Origin: Pseudomonadota bacterium
Lineage (GTDB): Bacteria; Pseudomonadota; Alphaproteobacteria; Rhizobiales; Rhizobiaceae
DNA length: 64,000 nucleotides
Direction: 5' to 3'
Assembly: GCA_023419535.1 (NCBI GenBank)
Contig: JAEZXX010000083.1
Coordinates: forward strand, 1 to 64,000
Shown here: positions 48,278 through 55,745 of the stretch, piece after piece
Layout: each line of letters begins with the position of its first letter
Position numbering within the stretch: the first letter of the stretch is position 1
Notes under the pieces: generated by a model
The model's database searches: none
What the model saw: only the letters and a program-made list of their open reading frames with translations
What the model was told of the DNA's origin: nothing
Made by a program: the position numbers and the translations under genes

Positions 48278-49072
48278 TCAGGACGCCGCGTTCCGGCTTT
48301 CACGAAGCTCGCGGATCTCGGCGCGCAGTGCCCGCAGCTCCTCCAGCATCGTCTCCTGCTCGGCATGGAGATCGCGCCGCTGCTGGTCGGCCGACGCCTC
48401 GTGCTCCTCCTGCATGGCCGAGACGATGATGCCGATGAAGAGGTTCAGGACGGCGAAGGAGGTCGTCACCACGAAGGGGATGAAGAACGCCCAAGCATAG
48501 GGATAGACCTCCATGACAGGCCGCAGCACACCCGTGGACCAGGAATCCAGCGTCATCACCTGGAAGAGCGTGAAGACCGAGGCGGTGATCGAGCCGAACC
48601 AGTCCGGGAAGCTCTGCCCGAAGAGCTGCGTCGCCATCACCGCGAAGACGTAGAAGACGAGCGCCAGCAGGAGCACGATCGAGCCCATGCCCGGCAGGGC
48701 GGCGATCAGCCCGCCGACGACGCGCTTGAGCGACGGCACGATCGAGATCAGCCGCAGGACGCGCAGGATGCGCAGGGCCCGCAGCACCGACAGATTTTCC
48801 GAGGCGGGAACGAGCGCGATGCCGACGATGACGAAATCGAAGACGCGCCAGGGATCCTTGAAGAAGTCGCCGCGGTAGACGAGGAAGCGGGCGACGAGCT
48901 CGACGACGAAGACGGTGAGCAGCGCGCGGTCGGCCAGGACGAGAAGCGGCCCGAAGGACGCCATCGCCTCCGGCGAGGTCTCCAGCCCCAGCGTCACCGC
49001 GTTGACGACGATGAGGGCAGTGATCAGATACTCGAAGCGGCGGGACTCGATGATCGTTTGAAGTCGGTTCAT
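48278..49072 (-). CDS. Voltage-gated-type cation channel (NaChBac family)
   Basis: The 264-residue protein has six membrane helices. S4 carries regularly spaced arginines (SVLRALRILRVLRLISIVP), and the pore loop has the selectivity filter TLDSWS (TLESWS in NaChBac-like sodium channels). A C-terminal coiled coil follows (HAEQETMLEELRALRAEIRE), as in bacterial tetrameric Nav channels. It should form a homotetrameric, voltage-sensitive cation channel. The Glu-to-Asp change in the filter might alter ion selectivity. It lies between the PdeM and helicase genes on the same strand and probably belongs to neither functionally. Confidence 0.88.
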   Translation of the reverse strand: MNRLQTIIESRRFEYLITALIVVNAVTLGLETSPEAMASFGPLLVLADRALLTVFVVELVARFLVYRGDFFKDPWRVFDFVIVGIALVPASENLSVLRALRILRVLRLISIVPSLKRVVGGLIAALPGMGSIVLLLALVFYVFAVMATQLFGQSFPDWFGSITASVFTLFQVMTLDSWSTGVLRPVMEVYPYAWAFFIPFVVTTSFAVLNLFIGIIVSAMQEEHEASADQQRRDLHAEQETMLEELRALRAEIRELRESRNAAS

Positions 49073-49165
49073 CGGCGCTCGCTCGACCTCGGACGGGAAA
49101 GAGCCCGTGCCATGGCCTCCGCGATCCGGTCAACCCGAAGGCGTAAGGCCTGGCCCTGACACGCT

Positions 49166-49264
49166 CGTCATCCGCAGGCTTGGTCCGAGGATCGCTTTCG
49201 ATTCCCGCGACAAAGAAGGTTCAGGACGCTGCAGCCCATCCTCGGGTCGAGCCTGAGGATGACG
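49166..49264. repeat. Inverted pair of REP-like elements
   Basis: The sequence CGTCATCCGCAGGCTTGG (from 49166, on the plus strand) and its inverted relative ending CTGAGGATGACG (49237-49264, reverse-complement CGTCATCCTCAGGCTCG) are about 28-bp copies facing each other. Both continue into CCGAGGAT. This motif is a dispersed repeat common in rhizobial genomes. Confidence 0.7.
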
Positions 49265-49323
49265 AAACCGGAGGACCGAAGGGGCTACGAACATCGCGAG
49301 GACCCAGCGTGTCTGGCCGCCCC

Positions 49324-51843
49324 TCACGACAGCGCCCGCGCGATCATCTCCTGCTCCATCGCCTCCTGCAGCAGCTCGTCCCGCGCCTCGCCGTCGATGC
49401 GCTCGCGGCCCATCTCCAGCATGATCGGCACGCCGAGCGGCGAGAGCTCGTCGAGGTCCTTGTGGACGATGTGCCGCTTGATGCGGGCGAGGAGGTCGGA
49501 GACGCGGCGCACGTCGAGGAGGCCCGTCGCCGCGTCCGCCCAGGTGGCGCGAAGAAGGATGTGATCCGGCTCGTGCTCGCGCAGCACGTCGTAGACGAGG
49601 TCGGACGAGACCGTCATCTGGCGTCCGGTCTTTTCGCGCCCCGGATGGCGCTTCTGGACGAGCCCCGCGATCACCGCGCACTGGCGGAAGGTGCGCTTCA
49701 GCATCCAACTGTCCGCCATCCAGGCTTCGAGGTCGTCGCCGAGCATGTCCTCGTCGAAGAGCTGGTCGAGGGACAGCTTGCCGCTCGCGATCATCGCGCC
49801 CATGTCGCCGCGCCCCCAGACCGAGAGCGCATAGTCGTTCGCCATGAACCCCAGCGGCTTGGCGCGCGCCCGTTCCAGCCGGCGGGTGAGCAGCATGCCG
49901 AGCGTCTGGTGCGCGAGCCGGCCCTCGAAGGGATAGGCGATCATGAAGAAGCGCGAGCCGTTCGGGAAGGTCTCGACCAGGAGGTCGTCGGGCCCCGGAA
50001 TGATGGATTTGCGCTTCTGGATCTGCAGCCAGTCGCCGACCTGGCTCGGCAGCGCGCCCCAGCGCTTGGGGTCCGCCAGCATCTCGCGCACGCGCGCGGC
50101 GAGGAAGGTCGTCAGCGGGAACTTGGTGCCGCCGTAATAGGGAATCTTGGCCTCCTCGTCGGGACCGGCCTTGGTGACGAGGCATTCCATCTCGTGAATG
50201 CCCTGGAAGCGCACCACGTTGCCGCCGAACATGAAGGTGTCGCCGACGGTCAGCGTCTCGAGGAAGTGCTCCTCCACCTTGCCGAGGACGGGGCCGCCGC
50301 GCGTCATCGCCGCGCGGGTCTTGGCGCGGATCAGGCGCACGTTCAGCGCCTCGGATTCGATGATCGTGCCGGCGTTCATCCGGTACTGCTGGCCGATGGA
50401 CGGATGCGTCAGGCGCCACGTGCCGTCCTCGGTCAGGCGGATCTTGGCGTAGCGGTCGTAGACCTTCAGCGAATAGCCGCCGGTGGCGACGAACTCGATC
50501 ACCCGGTCGAAGGTCTCCCGGTCGAGGTCGCGATAGGGCGCCGCGCTCTTCACCTCGGCATAGAGGTCGTCCGCCCGGAACGGTCCGGCGACCGCCATGC
50601 CGAGGACGTGCTGGGCCAGAACGTCGAGCGCGCCCTCGCGAAGGGGGGGCGTGTCCTGGTGGCCGAGATAGTTGGCGTCGAGCGCCGCCTGGCACTCCAT
50701 GATCTCGAAGCGGTTGGACGGCACGAGGATCGCCTTGGACGGTTCGTCCATCCGGTGGTTCGCGCGCCCGATCCGCTGGGCGAGGCGCGAGGCGCCCTTC
50801 GGCGCGCCGACATGGATGACGAGATCGACGTCGCCCCAGTCGATGCCGAGATCGAGCGTGGAGGTCGCCACCACCGCGCGCAGCTTGTTCTCGGCCATCG
50901 CCGCCTCCACCCGGCGGCGCTGCTGCACGTCGAGCGAGCCGTGATGCAGGCCGATCGGCAGCGTGTCCTCGTTGATGCGCCAGAGATCGGCGAAGAGAAG
51001 CTCGGCGCCGGAGCGCGTATTGACGAAGAGCAGCGTCGTGCCGTGCGCCTTGATGATCTCGTAGATCTCGGGCAGCGCGTAGCGCCCGCGATGCCCCTGC
51101 CAGGGCACCCGCTCGGAGCTCTTCAGGATGGTGATGTCCGGCGGCGCGCCGCCTTCCACGGTGATGAGGTCGGCGAGGGGGCGGGCGTCGGGCGCTTGCG
51201 CGACCAGCCATTCGCGCAGCTCGTCGGGCTCGGCGACGGTCGCCGACAGCCCGATCGTCTGGAGGTCCGGCCGCAGCTTTCGCAGCCGGGCCAGCCCCAG
51301 CGCGAGGAGGTGCCCGCGCTTGGAGATGACGAGCGAGTGCAGCTCGTCGAAGATCACGTAACGCAGGTCGGAGAAGAATCGGTCGGCGTCCTTCGCCGCG
51401 ATCAGCAGTGCCAGCTGCTCGGGCGTCGTGAGCAGAATGTCCGGGGGTTTCAGCTTCTGGCGCTGGCGCTTGTGCTGGGACGTGTCGCCGGTGCGCGTCT
51501 CCATCTCGATCGGCAGGCCCATCTCCTGGACCGGCTTCTCCAGATTGCGGTGGATGTCGGTCGCGAGCGCCTTCAGCGGGGAGATGTAGAGGGTGTGGAC
51601 GCCGCGCTGAGCCTCGCCGGGCTTGCGCTTGTTCCTCCGGGACAGGTCGACGAGCGTCGGCAGGAACCCCGCCAGCGTCTTGCCGGCGCCGGTCGGGGCG
51701 ATCAGCAGCGTCGAGGCGCCGTCCTCGGCGCGCTGCAGGAGGTCGAGCTGATGGGCGCGCGGGCTCCAGCCCTTCGCCGCGAACCAGCGGCGGAAAGGAG
51801 CGGGCAGGGGATCGCGGAAGGGCTCGGCTTCGAGGGCGCTCAC
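49324..51843 (-). CDS. Ligase-associated DEXH-box helicase (Lhr-like)
   Basis: This 839-residue superfamily 2 helicase has motif I TGAGKTLAGF (about 51-60), the DELH box (VIFDELHSLVISKRGH), motif III SATV and motif VI QRIGRANH, followed by an Lhr-type C-terminal region. It matches the ligase-associated DEXH-box helicase that unwinds DNA or RNA:DNA for the PdeM/exonuclease/LigD-like set. The ATG at 51843 gives a standard length. The N-terminus (MSALEAEPFRDPLPAPFRRW) has the family pattern. It is followed by an inverted REP pair. Confidence 0.94.
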   Translation of the reverse strand: MSALEAEPFRDPLPAPFRRWFAAKGWSPRAHQLDLLQRAEDGASTLLIAPTGAGKTLAGFLPTLVDLSRRNKRKPGEAQRGVHTLYISPLKALATDIHRNLEKPVQEMGLPIEMETRTGDTSQHKRQRQKLKPPDILLTTPEQLALLIAAKDADRFFSDLRYVIFDELHSLVISKRGHLLALGLARLRKLRPDLQTIGLSATVAEPDELREWLVAQAPDARPLADLITVEGGAPPDITILKSSERVPWQGHRGRYALPEIYEIIKAHGTTLLFVNTRSGAELLFADLWRINEDTLPIGLHHGSLDVQQRRRVEAAMAENKLRAVVATSTLDLGIDWGDVDLVIHVGAPKGASRLAQRIGRANHRMDEPSKAILVPSNRFEIMECQAALDANYLGHQDTPPLREGALDVLAQHVLGMAVAGPFRADDLYAEVKSAAPYRDLDRETFDRVIEFVATGGYSLKVYDRYAKIRLTEDGTWRLTHPSIGQQYRMNAGTIIESEALNVRLIRAKTRAAMTRGGPVLGKVEEHFLETLTVGDTFMFGGNVVRFQGIHEMECLVTKAGPDEEAKIPYYGGTKFPLTTFLAARVREMLADPKRWGALPSQVGDWLQIQKRKSIIPGPDDLLVETFPNGSRFFMIAYPFEGRLAHQTLGMLLTRRLERARAKPLGFMANDYALSVWGRGDMGAMIASGKLSLDQLFDEDMLGDDLEAWMADSWMLKRTFRQCAVIAGLVQKRHPGREKTGRQMTVSSDLVYDVLREHEPDHILLRATWADAATGLLDVRRVSDLLARIKRHIVHKDLDELSPLGVPIMLEMGRERIDGEARDELLQEAMEQEMIARALS

Positions 51844-51881
51844 GGAGCGTTAGATAGGAGGCGGGGCGCCGCCGCCCAAGC

Positions 51882-52544
51882 TCACATGGCGCGATAGCGG
51901 TCGTTGCGGTGATTGATCGCAAGGAACAGGTTGAGCACCACCGCGCCGACGACCGAATAGGCGACGGCGGCCGGGCTGGTCACGGCGAAGGCGCCGGCCA
52001 GGATCAGGAGATCGACCCCGAGCTGCGTCAGCCCCGCCCGCCAGCCGAACCGGTCCTGCAGATAGACCGCGAGGATGCCGACGCCGCCCGCCGAGGAGCG
52101 GTGGCGGAAGAAGGCGAGGAGCCCGAAGCCCATCAGGAGGCCGGCGAGCACCGAGCCGAACAGCGGCTCGATTCGGTCGAAGAGGAGGACGCTGTCGTCG
52201 AAGGCCGTCATCAGTGAGAGGGTGGCGATCGCGGCGGCGGTCTTGATCGTGAAGGCCCGGCCCATGCGGCTGGCGGCGAGGAGGAAGAAGGGCAGGTTCA
52301 GGAGGAAGAAGGCAAGGCCGTAGTTCCACCCCGTCGCGTAGACGACGAGGAAGGCGAGGCCGGCGACGCCCCCGGCCAGCAGACCGAGATGGGCGAGGAT
52401 CGCGATGCCGAGCGCCGTCATCGCCGCGCCTGCGAGGATGCCGAACGCGTCCTCGGCGGGCGAATGGCGCGTAGCCGTCGAAGCCCAGCGGCCGAAGCGA
52501 TGTGGCTTGCCGACCTCGCCTTCGATGTCGACGCTCTCGACCAT
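51882..52544 (-). CDS. YitT-family membrane protein
   Basis: This 220-residue protein has about five membrane helices (for example AGAAMTALGIAILAHLGLLA, LAFFLLNLPFFLLAASRM) and matches the YitT/DUF161 family of five-helix membrane proteins of unknown function. The start at 52544 (MVESVDIEG) has GAAG upstream; a longer frame from 52583 adds 13 residues. It lies between the helicase and a methyltransferase gene on the same strand. Its presence seems unrelated to DNA repair and separates members of the ligase-associated set. Confidence 0.75.
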   Translation of the reverse strand: MVESVDIEGEVGKPHRFGRWASTATRHSPAEDAFGILAGAAMTALGIAILAHLGLLAGGVAGLAFLVVYATGWNYGLAFFLLNLPFFLLAASRMGRAFTIKTAAAIATLSLMTAFDDSVLLFDRIEPLFGSVLAGLLMGFGLLAFFRHRSSAGGVGILAVYLQDRFGWRAGLTQLGVDLLILAGAFAVTSPAAVAYSVVGAVVLNLFLAINHRNDRYRAM

Positions 52545-52602
52545 GCTCGCTTCTTCCCGCCAATCGGTTGAGTGTCGGCGCATCGCGCCCCGTCCGGAAG
52601 GC

Positions 52603-53520
52603 TCAGGATCGCAGGGCTGCTATGACGGACAGGCCGGGCAGATCCTCGCCGCGGTCCTTGCGGATCACGATCGGCCGCTCCCGCAACGCGTCGAAGCCCG
52701 CCGCCGCCATGGTCCGGCCGAGCGCTTGCGGCGCATGCGCGAAGCGCAGCGAGGGCTGGAGCGCAAAGGACGCCGCGCCCTCGTGCGTCTCGACGGTGAA
52801 GGCGAAGAGGCCGCCCGGCCTCAAGCGCCGTGCGAGGCTGGTGAAAACGGGTCCGAGGTCGCCGATGTAGATGAGGACATCGGCCGCCGTGGCGAGATCG
52901 TAGGCCCCGGTCCATTCGAGGGATGCGTCGAGGATGTCGCCGGCCGTCAGGTTGTCGTAGATGCCCTTGGCTTCGGCTTTGGCGAGCATGGCGGTCGAGA
53001 GGTCGATACCGTCGAGCCGCCCGACGAAGGGCCGCAGGCGCTCGCCCATCAGGCCGGTCCCGCAGCCGAGGTCCAGCGCCGCCGAAAAGGCGAGCGGCGA
53101 ACGCGCCGCGGACAGATCCTCGATGAGGAGATCGGGCCCCCGATAGCCGAGCTTGTCGACCAGCGCGCGCTCGAACCGCTCGGCGTAGGAGTCGAAGAGC
53201 GCTTCGACATAGGCGGGCGGGGCGGCGTCCGGCAACGGTGCGGCGCCGAGCCGGGCGAGGGCGAGCGGGGTCCCGTAGCGTCCGTCCTCGTCGAGCGTGC
53301 GGGCCGCCTGCAGGCTCGCCACCGCCTCGTCCCGGTCGCCGGCAGCCTCCTGAAAGGCGGCGAGACGGGTTCGCCCGAGCGTCCAGCCGGGCGCGAGTTC
53401 CAACGCTTGGCGCATCAGATCGGCCGCCGCCGCCGCATCGCCACCGCGATAATAGTCCTCGGCATAGGCGGCGCGCCGGTCGGCGAGGGGGTGGCCGGAA
53501 CGGCTCGGGTCGTCGGACAA
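52603..53520 (-). CDS. TPR-containing SAM-dependent methyltransferase
   Basis: The 305-residue protein has two short TPR-like repeats at residues about 15-85 (AYAEDYYRGGDAAAAADLM, LAAFQEAAGDRDEAVASLQA) followed by a class I methyltransferase domain. Motif I is LDLGCGTGLMGERL, and post-I is GIDLSTAML. Its substrate is not identified. Bacterial homologues are often annotated as methyltransferases acting on small molecules or proteins. It is divergent from the exonuclease gene. Confidence 0.85.
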   Translation of the reverse strand: MSDDPSRSGHPLADRRAAYAEDYYRGGDAAAAADLMRQALELAPGWTLGRTRLAAFQEAAGDRDEAVASLQAARTLDEDGRYGTPLALARLGAAPLPDAAPPAYVEALFDSYAERFERALVDKLGYRGPDLLIEDLSAARSPLAFSAALDLGCGTGLMGERLRPFVGRLDGIDLSTAMLAKAEAKGIYDNLTAGDILDASLEWTGAYDLATAADVLIYIGDLGPVFTSLARRLRPGGLFAFTVETHEGAASFALQPSLRFAHAPQALGRTMAAAGFDALRERPIVIRKDRGEDLPGLSVIAALRS

Positions 53521-53623
53521 GGGCGAGAGCTCTGCGAGGGCGGTGGCGAGCGCATATGAAGCGCGGATGCCTCGCGCGCAAGCGCCGGTCCCATGGCTTC
53601 GCAGCGCCCTATATCGCCGGACA

Positions 53624-54637
53624 ATGGCCCGCTTCGAAGACCTCCTTCGCCCGACCCCCCAGGGGCTCTATTGCCCGCCGGGCGACTTCTTCATCGATCC
53701 GGTGAAGCCGGTCGACCGCGCGCTCGTCACCCACGGCCACGCCGACCACGCGCGGCCGGGCAACCGCGCCGTGCTCGCGACGCGCCGCACGCTCGACATC
53801 ATGGCTCTTCGCTACGGCGAGGAGTTCTGCGCCGAGCGGCAGGAGGCCGCCTGGGGCGATGTGACGCGGATCGGCGACGTCGCGGTCTCCTTCCATCCGG
53901 CCGGCCACGTCCTCGGCTCCGCGCAAATCCTCGTCGAATGGAACGGCCTGCGGATCGTCGCCTCCGGCGACTATAAACGCCGCGTCGACCCGACCGCCGA
54001 GCCGTTCGAGCCCGTCGCCTGCGATGTCTTCATCACCGAGGCGACCTTCGCGCTGCCGGTGTTCCGCCACCCGGAGGCGCGCGAGGAGGCGCGGCGGCTG
54101 ATCGCCTCGACGCGCCAGTTCCCCGAGCGCGCTCATCTCGTTGGCGCCTACGCCCTCGGCAAGGCGCAGCGCGTGATCCGGCTCCTGCGCGACGAAGGCT
54201 ACGACGCGCCGATCTACATCCACGGCGCGCTGAAGAAGCTCTGCGACTTCTACGAACGCGAGGGCATCGCGCTCGGCGAGCTTCGTGCGGCGACCGTCGA
54301 GCGCGGCGGCAAGGCCGACTTCGCGGGCGCCGTCGTCGTCGGACCGCCCTCGGCCTTCGCCGACAGATGGGCGCGGCGCTTTCCCGATCCCGTCTCGTGC
54401 TTCGCGTCGGGCTGGATGCGCGTGCGCCAGCGGGCGCGCCAGCGCGGCGTCGAACTGCCGCTCATCATCTCGGACCATTGCGACTGGGACGAACTCGTCG
54501 AGACCATCGACGAGATCGCGCCGCAGGAGGTCTGGGTGACGCATGGCCGCGAGGAGGCGCTAGTGCGCTGGTGCGCGCTGAAGGGCGTCAAGGCGCGCCC
54601 GCTGCACCTCGTCGGCTACGAGGACGAAAGCGATTGA
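53624..54637 (+). CDS. Ligase-associated DNA exonuclease (metallo-beta-lactamase fold)
   Basis: This 337-residue metallo-beta-lactamase-fold nuclease has the metal motif THGHADHARPG and FHPAGHVLGSAQI, followed by the beta-CASP region and the closing HGREEAL. It is the exonuclease of the ligase-associated set (exonuclease, ATP-dependent DNA ligase, DEXH helicase, PdeM), related to the SNM1/Artemis and CPSF families. Start ATG 53624 is chosen over an upstream frame. In most rhizobia an ATP-dependent ligase gene follows directly; here it does not, and a REP-like repeat and an esterase gene follow instead. Confidence 0.93.
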   Translation: MARFEDLLRPTPQGLYCPPGDFFIDPVKPVDRALVTHGHADHARPGNRAVLATRRTLDIMALRYGEEFCAERQEAAWGDVTRIGDVAVSFHPAGHVLGSAQILVEWNGLRIVASGDYKRRVDPTAEPFEPVACDVFITEATFALPVFRHPEAREEARRLIASTRQFPERAHLVGAYALGKAQRVIRLLRDEGYDAPIYIHGALKKLCDFYEREGIALGELRAATVERGGKADFAGAVVVGPPSAFADRWARRFPDPVSCFASGWMRVRQRARQRGVELPLIISDHCDWDELVETIDEIAPQEVWVTHGREEALVRWCALKGVKARPLHLVGYEDESD

Positions 54638-54696
54638 GGCGGCAAGACCGTGCTCGACCGAACGGACGCATGGCCTCAATCCGGAAAGCGCGCCGG

Positions 54697-54836
54697 CCCC
54701 TCTCCCGATATCGGGAGAGGGTGGCCCGAAGGGCCGGGTGAGGGCCTTCAGCCGCGGCATCGGCGGAAGCTGAGACGCAGCGCTTCGGGAAGCCCTCATC
54801 CCCCTGCCGGGACCTTCTCCCGCGAGCGGGAGAAGG
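54697..54836. repeat. Inverted pair of palindromic REP-like elements
   Basis: The left element is a 22-bp palindrome (CCTCTCCCGATATCGGGAGAGG, from 54699) followed by GGCCCGAAGGGCC and GGGTGAGGGC. The right element (about 54792-54836) is its inverted relative, with CCTTCTCCCGC/GCGGGAGAAGG preceded by AGCCCTCATCCCC. The CTCTCCC...GGGTGAGGG combination is typical of short dispersed repeats in rhizobial and Methylobacterium genomes. It fills the space downstream of the exonuclease gene. Confidence 0.8.
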
Positions 54837-54882
54837 AGACGTTTCGACCTCCCGCATCGGGGGAAAAGGCGGATGCTTCGGA

Positions 54883-55650
54883 TCAGGACGCTGTCAGCGA
54901 CGCCGGCCCGCTCCGCGCCGAGCCTTCGATCGCCAGATGGTCGCCGAGGACGTAGTTGGCGAGATGCCCCGCGACATAGGTGTAGCCGGCGGCGGAGGCG
55001 TGGAACCCGTCGCGCGAGAAGCCGGCGGGTTCGACGCGCGGGATGGTCACCGCCGCGACCGCGCCGCGCTCCACGCACAGCGCCGAGCCGATGCGTCGGA
55101 TCATGCGTGCGCGCAGCTCCAGGACGACGGCGAGACCGCGCGGGAGCGCCGGCACGCGCAGCATGTCGACCGGCGGCGACCAGACAATGCGTGCATCGGG
55201 AAAGCGGGCGCGAAGGGCGTAGATCAGGCCGCCGAAGGACTTCTTGAAATGCCGCGCCCCATGGAAGTTCTTCAGATCGTTGGTGCCCGTCGACAGGACA
55301 ATGTGGGTGTAGGGTTCGCGCGCGAGGTTGGGCACGATGTGGTCGCGCAGATCGGACGAGACCGCCGAGTTCGAGCCGATCGAGCGCCAGGCCACGGCCT
55401 CGCCGGAGAGCGCGTAGAGGCGCTCGGCGAGCCGCGGCGCCAGGCTTTCCCCGATATCGTCGACACCCACGCCCGCTGCCGAGGAATCGCCAAGGACGAG
55501 AAGGCGGATGGCCGCGTCCCCGCCCTTCGGCCCGACGGTGCCGGAGGCGGGGCCTGGGGGCGGCGGCATGCGCTCGATGCGCCGCCTTATGCCGATGCCC
55601 TGCCAGACATAGACCGGGAACATCAGCCAGGAGAGAAGGGCGTCCTTCAC
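54883..55650 (-). CDS. SGNH/GDSL-type esterase
   Basis: This 255-residue hydrolase has Ser56 in LVLGDSSAAGVGV (block I), the Gly/Asn blocks GSNSAVSSD and STGTNDLKN, and the Asp214/His217 pair in SRDGFHASAAGY. That completes the SGNH catalytic set. A hydrophobic N-terminus (MKDALLSWLMFPVYVW) may act as a membrane anchor. Family members deacylate or deacetylate lipids, polysaccharides or peptidoglycan; the substrate is unknown. It directly follows the autotransporter esterase gene on the same strand, 95 bases apart. Confidence 0.88.
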   Translation of the reverse strand: MKDALLSWLMFPVYVWQGIGIRRRIERMPPPPGPASGTVGPKGGDAAIRLLVLGDSSAAGVGVDDIGESLAPRLAERLYALSGEAVAWRSIGSNSAVSSDLRDHIVPNLAREPYTHIVLSTGTNDLKNFHGARHFKKSFGGLIYALRARFPDARIVWSPPVDMLRVPALPRGLAVVLELRARMIRRIGSALCVERGAVAAVTIPRVEPAGFSRDGFHASAAGYTYVAGHLANYVLGDHLAIEGSARSGPASLTAS

Positions 55651-55745
55651 GCGAACTCCGTCGAAGAGAGATAGGGCACCGCCGAACGGCGCACCCTCCG
55701 GCTCTCAGATGGGGTTCACCCGACGGGCTCCCAAACAAGAAACCG

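Noticed and set aside
52418..53581. A 387-codon minus-strand frame overlapping the methyltransferase gene
   Set aside because: It is another frame of the same strand with no motif; the 305-residue frame has the SAM-binding motif LDLGCGTG.
47493..54637. Anti-phage defence island
   Set aside because: Helicase, nuclease and phosphoesterase together suggested one, but each matches the ligase-associated DNA-repair families, and no defence signature gene is present.
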